Of a stretch of DNA of 30,758 nt, positions 21,891 to 28,398 are shown piece after piece. The notes under the pieces were generated by a model. The model was not told the DNA's origin, did not search any database, and saw only the letters and a program-made list of their open reading frames with translations. Source of the stretch: CAZMUN01 sp964569815 (GTDB lineage Archaea > Iainarchaeota > Iainarchaeia > Iainarchaeales > GCA-2688035); assembly GCA_964569815.1 (NCBI GenBank), contig CAZMUN010000013.1, positions 1 through 30,758 on the forward strand, in the 5' to 3' direction. Position numbers and translations under genes: made by a program. Position 1 is the first letter of the stretch. Every line of letters starts with the position of its first letter.

Positions 21891-22490
21891 TTATGGCTTG
21901 AAACACTTAAAAACCATTATTTCTTCGAAAAAAAGTTGCTGCCTTGCCTTCACTTCCCCTGAAATGCCCTGCTTTTCCAAAAACCTCCTGGTTTTGGCTT
22001 CGCCGTTCAAGCTTGTTTGCAGAAAAAAGCACTTGCCGTTTTGCTTCAAATGCCCTGCAAAGCCTTTCAAAAACTTGTCCAAAACTTCTCTTCCGTTTCG
22101 GCCGCCGTCAAGGTCTTTAAAACGGGTTTCTTCAGATGCAACATAAGGCGGGTTGAATACAATTGCGTTGAATTTTTCCCCTGGCTTAATGCATTCAAAA
22201 AGGCTTCCTTTCCTGAACTCAAACTTTTCTCCAAAGCCAAGGCCTTCGGCATTCTTTTTTGCATTTTCCAGGGCTTTCTGGCTTACGTCTGTTGCAACAA
22301 CCTTTTTTGCGCCCATGGTTGCGGCGTTGATTCCCTGGATTCCTGAGCCTGTTCCCAAGTCAAGGGCAATGGCGCCTTTTTCTATTTCAGCGTTGTCTGC
22401 TAAAAGAAAGCTGTCCTCGCTTGGCTCGTACACGTTTTCGAAAACAAAAAGCTCTTTGCCTTTGAAAAGGGTTTTCTGCATTAAAACCAT
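21891..22490 (-). CDS. HemK/Mtq2-like release-factor glutamine methyltransferase
   Basis: 199 residues from ATG 22490; a longer frame would overlap the upstream gene. Rossmann-fold SAM enzyme: VYEPSEDSFLLADN (archaeal/eukaryal Mtq2 start), DLGTGSGIQGI (44-54), NPPYVAS (113-119, substrate Gln-binding NPPY). The family methylates the Gln of the GGQ motif in the release factor. Four nucleotides separate it from the upstream stop. Confidence 0.88.
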   Translation of the reverse strand: MVLMQKTLFKGKELFVFENVYEPSEDSFLLADNAEIEKGAIALDLGTGSGIQGINAATMGAKKVVATDVSQKALENAKKNAEGLGFGEKFEFRKGSLFECIKPGEKFNAIVFNPPYVASEETRFKDLDGGRNGREVLDKFLKGFAGHLKQNGKCFFLQTSLNGEAKTRRFLEKQGISGEVKARQQLFFEEIMVFKCFKP

Positions 22491-22494
22491 TGGC

Positions 22495-23907
22495 TTAGCA
22501 GAAAGACCAGCCGCCTCCGGCATTCAGGGCACAAATTGAAGCAGGCACTTTGTCGTAAGGAACCTCGTACTGGCAGTTTACCAAAAACGTGGGCGTCCTG
22601 GCAATGCCCTGGTTTACTGCAAGGTCATACATTGATTCAAGCTTTGTGGTTGCTGTCACATATGTGCAGGTTTTGAATTCAAGTGTGTCAAGGCCTGCGT
22701 CAAACCTGGCCTTGTCAAGCTCTTCGATTGAAAGCGGTTCACCGTAGTGGCTGCTGTCAACGCATTTTTCCATTACTTTTGGGTCGGCGCTTGAATACTC
22801 TTCCTCTGTTAAACCGCAGTATGTTTCATAGATTTCGCGCTCCATTTTCTTTATGGCCTCATAGCCGTGTTCTCTTGCACATATAAGGTGCGCTGCTGTC
22901 CTGCCAACATATGCTTTTGCGTCTTCCCTGCTTTCACCTGTTTCCTGCATTCTTTGGTCAACGAATCTGCTGCTGTAAGTTGGCAAGTAAATGTACTGTA
23001 TTTTTGCTTTAAGGCCTGGCTCTGAGCCAATTATTGAAAGCATTGTCTGGACTTCCTTGTTTCTCTTAATGTAGTGTGGGTCGTAGGGATCCACAAACAT
23101 CTGAACCCAGACGTTTGTTTCGTTCCCGCACTGCTCCCTTAGCCAAAGCTTTGGCCTTATCACGCCGTCAAGGCTTATTTCTTCAAAAACAAATATTTCC
23201 TCTTTTTCGCCGAATACCTTGAGGCCGTCGTTAAAGCTTCCCTTGCCCTGGCTTACGTAAAAGTGCAAGACGTCTTCCAAAGGCTGCATTCCGCCCTCCT
23301 TTGTCTTCACAAGCGTGTTTTTGGAAACGCTTTCCTCTTGAATGATGTAGGCTGGAAGCTTGTTCAAGTCAAGTGTCTGGATAAAGGACTGCCCGTCCGG
23401 AGTGCTTTCCTCTATTTCCTGCACCGCGTATTCAATGCCGTTTGCCTTGAAAAGGTTTTCAAAGCTGTTTCCTGTGTAGTTTTCGCATTCCTGGCAGCGG
23501 TTGCTTGTGACAATGAACATTTTAACAGGCTCTTGTGCTCCTGGTTCAAGCGTTGGGCTGCCATCAGGCCAAAAGTCGTCAACGCTTGCCTCTTCCGGCA
23601 TTGAAACAACTGCCAAAGCAACTGCAATTATTGCAATGGCTGCAATGCCTGCAGCCGAAGCCGGCTTTTCCCTTAAAAACTTCATGGCCTGGCTTTCCTG
23701 CTTATTTTTCTTCGCTTTTTTGGGTTTTGCTTCAGGCTTTTTTTTGTCTGCCTTCTTTTCCTTTGCAGGCTTGCTTGCCTCTGTTGGGCCTTTTTTGCCT
23801 TTTACTGCCTTTTTTTCTGCCAAAGGCTTTTTTTGTTCTCGGCCTGCATTCTCTGAGGCCTTTTTTGCCTTCATTGGCCCTTTTGCTTTCCTTTTTTCAG
23901 CCGGCAT
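22495..23907 (-). CDS. Membrane protein with thioredoxin-like and DsbA-like domains
   Basis: 470 residues. Residues 1-75 are an unusual Lys/Ala-rich cytoplasmic tail (KKAxKxKK, PAKEKKADKKK), then a membrane span 83-102, then outside: a thioredoxin-like domain with Cys138-Gln-Glu-Cys141 and cis-Pro185 (KLPAY), and a DsbA-like domain (about 262-465) with cis-Pro439 (RTPTFLVN). In the second domain the place of CxxC is taken by FVDPYDPHY (271-279), so it probably lacks redox activity, though it has many other cysteines (260, 343, 364, 382, 414, 445, 459, 470). Likely a disulfide exchange or chaperone protein of the cell envelope. Leads the operon with the methylase and GTPase. Confidence 0.8.
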   Translation of the reverse strand: MPAEKRKAKGPMKAKKASENAGREQKKPLAEKKAVKGKKGPTEASKPAKEKKADKKKPEAKPKKAKKNKQESQAMKFLREKPASAAGIAAIAIIAVALAVVSMPEEASVDDFWPDGSPTLEPGAQEPVKMFIVTSNRCQECENYTGNSFENLFKANGIEYAVQEIEESTPDGQSFIQTLDLNKLPAYIIQEESVSKNTLVKTKEGGMQPLEDVLHFYVSQGKGSFNDGLKVFGEKEEIFVFEEISLDGVIRPKLWLREQCGNETNVWVQMFVDPYDPHYIKRNKEVQTMLSIIGSEPGLKAKIQYIYLPTYSSRFVDQRMQETGESREDAKAYVGRTAAHLICAREHGYEAIKKMEREIYETYCGLTEEEYSSADPKVMEKCVDSSHYGEPLSIEELDKARFDAGLDTLEFKTCTYVTATTKLESMYDLAVNQGIARTPTFLVNCQYEVPYDKVPASICALNAGGGWSFC

Positions 23908-24042
23908 GCTCTTTTGTCACCATCCAAAAAACAGCTTATTTTAGCCAATTAGGGCTGGTAATTTTTAATAAGCTTTTGCTTTGGTAAGGCTTTAACAAAA
24001 AGGGTTAAAAAAACAAAGCAGGGCATTTCTTATTGGGAGAAA

Positions 24043-24495
24043 ATGCTTGAAACCTTGTTTTTGGCCGTGCTAATAATAGCGCTTGCAATGGGAAACGCTT
24101 TCCTCAGCCTCACAAGCCCTAAAAGGCTTGCAAAAATGGCTCAGGGCAAGAACCAGGCTTCACAGGAAATGGTTTGCCCTTCTGAACCCGAACTTTCTTT
24201 TGAGGACCGGGCTGAAAAGGAAAGAATCGAGTATTTGGGTAGAAGGATTGAAAGGCTTGAACAGCTTCTTTTGAAACTCGACAAGTCTGATTTTGTTGCC
24301 CAAAAAATAAACACAACCAACTTTTCCCAAAAGCTTGAAGAGCTTGAAGAATTCAAGCAGAACACAAGGCTTGAGATTGCTGCCTTAAAGCAAAGGCTTG
24401 ACAAAATCCAGCCCGAGTCCAAAAAAAGGCCCAAGCCTGCCCCTAACCTAAGCGACGAAAAATTAAGGGAAATAGTTTTCAGGGCCTCAAACTAA
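24043..24495 (+). CDS. Single-span membrane protein with coiled coil
   Basis: 150 residues. Membrane span about 3-22 (ETLFLAVLIIALAMGNAFL), then cytoplasmic or outside coiled coil about 55-120 (heptads such as IEYLGRRIERLEQLLLKLD and KLEELEEFKQNTRLEIAAL), then a basic Pro/Lys tail. GGGAG precedes the ATG. Convergent with the rhomboid gene, sharing a 4-nt stop overlap. Function unknown. Confidence 0.7.
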   Translation: MLETLFLAVLIIALAMGNAFLSLTSPKRLAKMAQGKNQASQEMVCPSEPELSFEDRAEKERIEYLGRRIERLEQLLLKLDKSDFVAQKINTTNFSQKLEELEEFKQNTRLEIAALKQRLDKIQPESKKRPKPAPNLSDEKLREIVFRASN

Positions 24496-25241
24496 GCCCT
24501 TTTTGCTGCCTTTTTCAACTGTTTTTTTCTGAAAACAAGCAGGTAAACGATTCCAAATGCTGCTGCATATGCGTGAATGAAGGGATCCACTTGAACAGCT
24601 GAGGCAAAGCTTTTTCCTTTCTGAATGTTTTGTATCTTTTTTTCAACAACCTCTTTTTCTTTGGAAACCGTTTCCACGACCTGCTGCTTTCCTTGCGCTT
24701 CTGCCTTCTCCAAAACTTCTTCGAGTTCCTCCGATTTTTGAATCAAAGTTGTTTCCTGTTCCTCTATGCTTGTGCTGACAGGCAAAAACGCTGTCAGAAC
24801 CACGACCAATACTATTGCAAGAGTTTTCAGGCTTTTTTTCCAGTCAAGCACCAACGCGCAGGCTGCTACCCCAAAGGCGCCTGCACTGGCCCCTGCGAGC
24901 ATGGTGTTTGGATGAAGCAATGAAAAGAATGCGGCTGTTGCAAAGCCTGCAAAAACAAATATTCCCAAAACGTCTTTTGATGAAAGCCTTTCCTCAACAA
25001 TCGCGCCAAAAAAACCCAAAATAGTGACATTGGCTGCCAGGTGCCATAAGCTGAAATGGGCCAGCATGTATGAAAAAATGTTCAAAGGCCTTGCCAAACT
25101 GAATGCAAGCAGGGTTATTGTGCTGCTTTGGATGAAAAAGTTTCCCTGTGAAAAAACAAGGTAGGAAAAGGCGACAAGCAGGCTTAACAAAATGCTTGCC
25201 TTGTAATCTTTTGCAAACTTAATCATTTTTTCTTTTGCCAT
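24492..25241 (-). CDS. Rhomboid intramembrane serine protease with a coiled-coil insert
   Basis: 249 residues from ATG 25241 (GTG 25250 possible). Six membrane spans; HFSLWHLAAN (His62, His67, Asn71), catalytic GASAG (Ser119) and catalytic His223 in the last span (FIHAYAAAF) complete the rhomboid site. Between the last two spans a charged 50-residue coiled coil (about 159-207, rich in Glu/Lys/Gln) is inserted; usual rhomboids have a short loop here. Overlaps the RNase H gene by 19 nt. Substrate unknown; the adjacent single-span coiled-coil protein is a natural candidate. Confidence 0.85.
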   Translation of the reverse strand: MAKEKMIKFAKDYKASILLSLLVAFSYLVFSQGNFFIQSSTITLLAFSLARPLNIFSYMLAHFSLWHLAANVTILGFFGAIVEERLSSKDVLGIFVFAGFATAAFFSLLHPNTMLAGASAGAFGVAACALVLDWKKSLKTLAIVLVVVLTAFLPVSTSIEEQETTLIQKSEELEEVLEKAEAQGKQQVVETVSKEKEVVEKKIQNIQKGKSFASAVQVDPFIHAYAAAFGIVYLLVFRKKQLKKAAKRA

Positions 25242-25912
25242 TGGCCCCACCCCGCCCTTTTTCCCTTATCTTGGCTTGAATTCCGAGCCTGTTTTGCTAC
25301 AACGCTTGCAGCCCCGATAACAGGGTTTAAGTCATCGCCTTTCACCACAAACGAAACATCTTTTGGAACGCCTTTTATCCGGCTCCCGTCCACAAAAATC
25401 TTCACATCCTTTTTAAAGTCTTTAAAAAAGGCCCTCCAATAGCTTATGGTATATGCTTCCAATTCATTCAACGAAACCCCTTTTTTGTGGAATTCGGAGA
25501 GCTGCTTTGAGGAAACAGAAAAAACGCTTATCCCTGAAGCGTTTTCTTCAACAAGCTTGGCTTTTGCTTTAACGTCCTTTACCTTTTTGCTGTCCCGCAA
25601 TTCAAGCATTTTGCTTGGCTTTGCAAGAACGGCTGCCACGACAAAGGGCCCAAAAGCTTCACCGCGGCCTGTTTCATCAATGCCCAAAACCTCTTCGTCT
25701 TCAAGCTTTAAAAACCGCAAAACCTGCTTTTTTACCTTTTCAAAATCAGGGCCCTGAATCAAAAGCTTTCCGCTCTTGTACAAAGTCAAAGTGCTTTTTC
25801 CTGTCTTGCAGCGAATTTCTTCAAATTGCCCTGGCTTAAACTGCTCCAAGCCTTTTAGAAACAAAACAAGCTCTTTTTTCTCCTGTGACGAAAAATTCAG
25901 AACAGTCTGCAT
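25223..25912 (-). CDS. RNase H2/H3-family protein, C-terminally short
   Basis: 229 residues. Residues about 1-65 resemble the TBP-like substrate-binding domain of RNase HIII (LTLYKSGKLLIQGPDF). Catalytic core: GIDETGRGEAFGPFVVAAV (Asp79, Glu80), FVDGSRI (Asp175), VVKGDD and GAASVVAK (200-207). The usual Asp after AK-V-T-R is Asn211 (AKQARN), and the C-terminal 50-80 residues of the family are missing; neither shifted frame restores them. May still bind RNA/DNA hybrids or be impaired. TATA 25937-25945 is 29 nt from the ATG (leaderless). Confidence 0.82.
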   Translation of the reverse strand: MQTVLNFSSQEKKELVLFLKGLEQFKPGQFEEIRCKTGKSTLTLYKSGKLLIQGPDFEKVKKQVLRFLKLEDEEVLGIDETGRGEAFGPFVVAAVLAKPSKMLELRDSKKVKDVKAKAKLVEENASGISVFSVSSKQLSEFHKKGVSLNELEAYTISYWRAFFKDFKKDVKIFVDGSRIKGVPKDVSFVVKGDDLNPVIGAASVVAKQARNSSQDKGKRAGWGQWQKKK

Positions 25913-25936
25913 AGCAGAAAAACAATGGTTTTGCCT

Positions 25937-25945
25937 AATTTAAAT
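25937..25945 (-). promoter_or_regulatory. TATA box of the RNase H gene, overlapping the upstream stop codon
   Basis: AATTTAAAT is centred 29 nt from ATG 25912. The TAA of the upstream gene (25940-25942) is part of the box. Confidence 0.5.
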
Positions 25946-27010
25946 CTTCTGCCTTTTCAGCCTTTCAATGCAAAACCTTGCAAGCAAGAACTCGACAAGG
26001 CTTTCCGCGCCCTGGTTCAAATTTGCTTCTTTTGGTGTAAGGCCGTCAAAGCAGGCCCCGGTTTCCTTTTCGTAAAGCGAGGCCCCCAAGCGGTTTCCGC
26101 CAAAAAACCAGTTAAAGCAATTCAAAGCAGTTCTTGCATAGTCGTCATCGGCTGTAATAAAAAAGGCTTGTGAAGCTGCCTGAACCATTGAAGCTGCCTC
26201 AATAGGCTGCTGGTCAAACAAGGCCTTTTTGCCCTGCCTTGGAAACCATCCGTCCTGGCCCACGGGCAAAAACATTTCTCCAACAACGGTTTTTTGTTCC
26301 AAAAAACCAAAGCTTTCCCTTGCAACAGACAAAAACCGCTTGTTTCCCGTTGCCTGAAATGCCGAAAAAAGAGCCTGTGGCATTCTTGCATTGTCATAAG
26401 TTAAAGCATCCTCGAACCATTTCCATCCAGGGCCAGCACTTGCCTCATACATTGCAACAAGCTTTTCACCCAAACCAGAAATTTCCTGCGAAAGCTCATT
26501 CCTTTCAGGGTGGGCTTTTGCAAACTCGTCCAATCCAACCAAAGTCAAAGCTATGGGCCTAGCGTCCTCAAGAAGAGGAACCCATTCCAGGCTTCTGTCA
26601 AGCATTTTTCTTGCATGGGTTCTCTGGCTCAAGGGAAGCCAGCTGTTTGCAGCCTTTCCAAGGCCCCACATGGCCCTGCCAAAACAGTCACCGCTGCTCC
26701 CTTCATCCAAAAAGCGCCTGTCAATGCTTAAAAGGTTTCGAAACCAGCCATTCTCCAATTGCATGTGCTTTATGAACGAAAGAAACCTCAAACAATATGG
26801 CCCTGCAAGGCTTTTGTCAAAAAGTTCGCCGAACTCAAGCATTGCAACCAAAGCGCGGGCATTGTCATCCAAAGTGTACCCGCTTTCAAGCAAGGGAACG
26901 CCATGCAATGCATGCTGTTTCATTCCAATGCTATCACACATTGATTCAAAGTGCTCAAGCTTCACAGGCAAGAGCTCTGCTTCAAGAAGAAAACCTTTTT
27001 CCTTGGCCAC
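25940..27010 (-). CDS. (alpha/alpha)6-barrel, glycoside-hydrolase-like protein
   Basis: 356 residues, GTG start at 27010. Repeating hairpin helices with acid/aromatic-rich phrases: GYTLDDNARALVAM (44-57), ENGWFRNLLSIDRRF (about 85-99), FGRAMWGLG (109-117), TYDNARMPQALF (about 203-214), FDQQPIEAASMVQAA (about 262-276) and NQGAESLVEFLLARF (331-345). This pattern fits six-hairpin glycosidase or sugar-epimerase-like folds often found beside glycosyltransferases. The substrate is not apparent. No signal peptide, so cytoplasmic. Lies 20 nt after a membrane protein gene and may be co-transcribed with it. Confidence 0.72.
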   Translation of the reverse strand: MAKEKGFLLEAELLPVKLEHFESMCDSIGMKQHALHGVPLLESGYTLDDNARALVAMLEFGELFDKSLAGPYCLRFLSFIKHMQLENGWFRNLLSIDRRFLDEGSSGDCFGRAMWGLGKAANSWLPLSQRTHARKMLDRSLEWVPLLEDARPIALTLVGLDEFAKAHPERNELSQEISGLGEKLVAMYEASAGPGWKWFEDALTYDNARMPQALFSAFQATGNKRFLSVARESFGFLEQKTVVGEMFLPVGQDGWFPRQGKKALFDQQPIEAASMVQAASQAFFITADDDYARTALNCFNWFFGGNRLGASLYEKETGACFDGLTPKEANLNQGAESLVEFLLARFCIERLKRQKI

Positions 27011-27030
27011 GAATCAAATCACGCACTAAA

Positions 27031-27456
27031 TTAAAGCGCGTTCAGCAATTTAAACCTATTGATTTGCCTTCTCAGCGAGAACCCAACCAAGACAAACGCG
27101 AACACCAGAACAAAATCCGACACAAAGTCTTTGGCGCTGTTCAAAGGGCTTTGGTGAACCCTCGTAAGCCAATAGCCAACGTTGTGGATCGCGACCGCGA
27201 ACAAGATTTCGGGAGCAAGCCTGCTCCACTCAACCTTTGCCAAATTCTTTCCAAACGACAAAGCAAGCAATCCAATTGCAGCATGCATTGCCTCATGGAA
27301 AAAAAAATCAAACAGGATTGCAGGCCCTGAAAAAAGCACCTGGTTGAATTCGTTCACTGCCCCAAACCCAAACCAGTAAAAGTAGGCAAAAGACTTTGCC
27401 CCAATCAGGGCCTGCAATGCAACGTAAACCAGCGCGATTTTGGTAACCTTTCTCAT
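27031..27456 (-). CDS. Four-span membrane protein with HExxH motif
   Basis: 141 residues, about four membrane spans. FDFFFHEAMHAAIGLLAL (near 49-66) carries HEAMH inside a span, as in intramembrane zinc metalloproteases, and a second histidine-containing segment, AVAIHNVGYW, follows near 87-96, which might supply another ligand. Too small for a typical site-2 protease; function uncertain. TATA is 28.5 nt upstream and shared with the divergent gene at 27513. Confidence 0.65.
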   Translation of the reverse strand: MRKVTKIALVYVALQALIGAKSFAYFYWFGFGAVNEFNQVLFSGPAILFDFFFHEAMHAAIGLLALSFGKNLAKVEWSRLAPEILFAVAIHNVGYWLTRVHQSPLNSAKDFVSDFVLVFAFVLVGFSLRRQINRFKLLNAL

Positions 27457-27477
27457 TATTTGAACAAAAAGGCAAAA

Positions 27478-27491
27478 CTTAATTATAAGTA
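27478..27491. promoter_or_regulatory. Single near-palindromic TATA element serving two divergent genes
   Basis: ACTTAATTATAAGT centres at 27484.5. The ATG at 27456 (minus) and the ATG at 27513 (plus) are each 28.5 nt from this centre, so one TBP site could start leaderless transcripts in both directions. Confidence 0.6.
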
Positions 27492-27512
27492 TTTCCTTAC
27501 AGCTTCCTTAGC

Positions 27513-28097
27513 ATGTTCTTGGAATACTTCCTTTTGGGTGCGTTTCTCAAAGCAATTGCAGGCTTTGATGACACCGTAACCAGGATACCGATTATTGCAA
27601 GGCTAACCAAGACAAGGCAGGGCAAAATCGCTTTCTCCATTGGAACGCTTTTTGCAATGTCGGTCTCTGTAACGCTTTCAATTTCCCTTGCAACCTTCCT
27701 TGAATCCATTCCCTACACCAAAGAGCTCACCGCCCTGCTTATATTCGCCCTTGCCTTCCTTGTCTACTTTGACGTTTTTGTTGGAAAGCCACGCGAAAAA
27801 ACGAAAAAGTTTGCAATGAAAAAGATTTCCTCCAAGCGATTCAAAAAGCTTGTTGCAATAGGCTTCGTGGTTTCCCTTGCCACTGTTTTAGACGACACGC
27901 TTGTCTATATTCCCCTGTTTCTTGTAAACGTTTCTTTCTGGCCTTTTGCAATTGCCGGCATTTTTTTCACAAGCATTGTCCAGGTTCTTATTGCCATATA
28001 CTTCTCAAAAAAAATTGCACGAATGCCCTACAAGAAAGAGATTGCGGCCACAGGCCTGGTTTTAATCGGATTGCTGACTCTTGCAGGCATTCTTTGA
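27513..28097 (+). CDS. Six-span membrane protein with two DDT repeats
   Basis: 194 residues. Two halves of about three spans each, joined by a basic cytoplasmic loop (KPREKTKKFAMKKISSKRFK). Each half has the same motif: GFDDTVTRIPI (17-27) and VLDDTLVYIPL (125-135). This layout recalls small transporters with internally repeated acidic signatures (CadD/LysE- or Gdt1-like), suggesting a cation or metal carrier, but the family is not certain. Confidence 0.68.
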   Translation: MFLEYFLLGAFLKAIAGFDDTVTRIPIIARLTKTRQGKIAFSIGTLFAMSVSVTLSISLATFLESIPYTKELTALLIFALAFLVYFDVFVGKPREKTKKFAMKKISSKRFKKLVAIGFVVSLATVLDDTLVYIPLFLVNVSFWPFAIAGIFFTSIVQVLIAIYFSKKIARMPYKKEIAATGLVLIGLLTLAGIL

Positions 28098-28106
28098 ATG
28101 CCTTTC

Positions 28107-28116
28107 CTTTAAATGC
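28107..28116 (+). promoter_or_regulatory. TATA-like box, putative promoter of the trpB leader
   Basis: CTTTAAATGC centred at 28111; a start near 28138 would give a leader of about 260 nt before trpB. No ORF start fits leaderless use of this box. Confidence 0.4.
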
Positions 28117-28137
28117 TTTTCCTGACACAATCTTTAT

Positions 28138-28398
28138 TGATACTATGGCCAGTGGTTTAGTTTGGCTGCCTGAATGACACTAATTTTTCCAGCCCCAGCC
28201 ATGCAAAAAAGTTTTTTCAAAAACTTAGCCTAGGCCCTGCCTCGATTCTTGGCCCCAAAAACCTAGGTCTGGCCCTGCTTGTTTCATGGCTTTGGTGACA
28301 GCGCTCCCCTCTTTCCATTCTTCGGAGCCCGCTTTCCAAAAAGCCAAAGTGGTTTAAGGCCAGGGCTCCGCAAAAAAAAAATTTCGGAGGCGAAAAAA
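28138..28398 (+). promoter_or_regulatory. Long structured leader of trpB2
   Basis: No convincing ORF. From the 5' side: ATGGC/GCCAT (28145-28149 with 28198-28202) enclosing GGCTG/CAGCC; AAGTTTTT-TC-AAAAACTT (28209-28226); CCTAGG twice (28229-28234 and about 28262-28267), which can pair; an 8-bp stem CGGAGCCC (28323-28330) with GGGCTCCG (28363-28370) enclosing GCTTT-CCAA-AAAGC; a run of A; then SD GGAGG (28386-28390) 8 nt before the ATG. CTCCG of the stem's 3' arm can also pair CGGAG at 28385-28389, covering the SD. Two exclusive folds hint at a translational switch; the ligand, if any, is unknown. Confidence 0.5.

Noticed and set aside
28145..28203. tRNA-like or box C/D-like element (GGTTTAGTTTGG, later CAGCC repeats)
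   Set aside because: No acceptor stem, T-arm or anticodon arm can be built, and C/D boxes do not match; kept only as part of the trpB leader.
28279..28398. Longer start of trpB (40 extra residues)
   Set aside because: The extra segment covers the hairpins, has no SD, and does not look like TrpB2; the ATG at 28399 has GGAGG 8 nt upstream.
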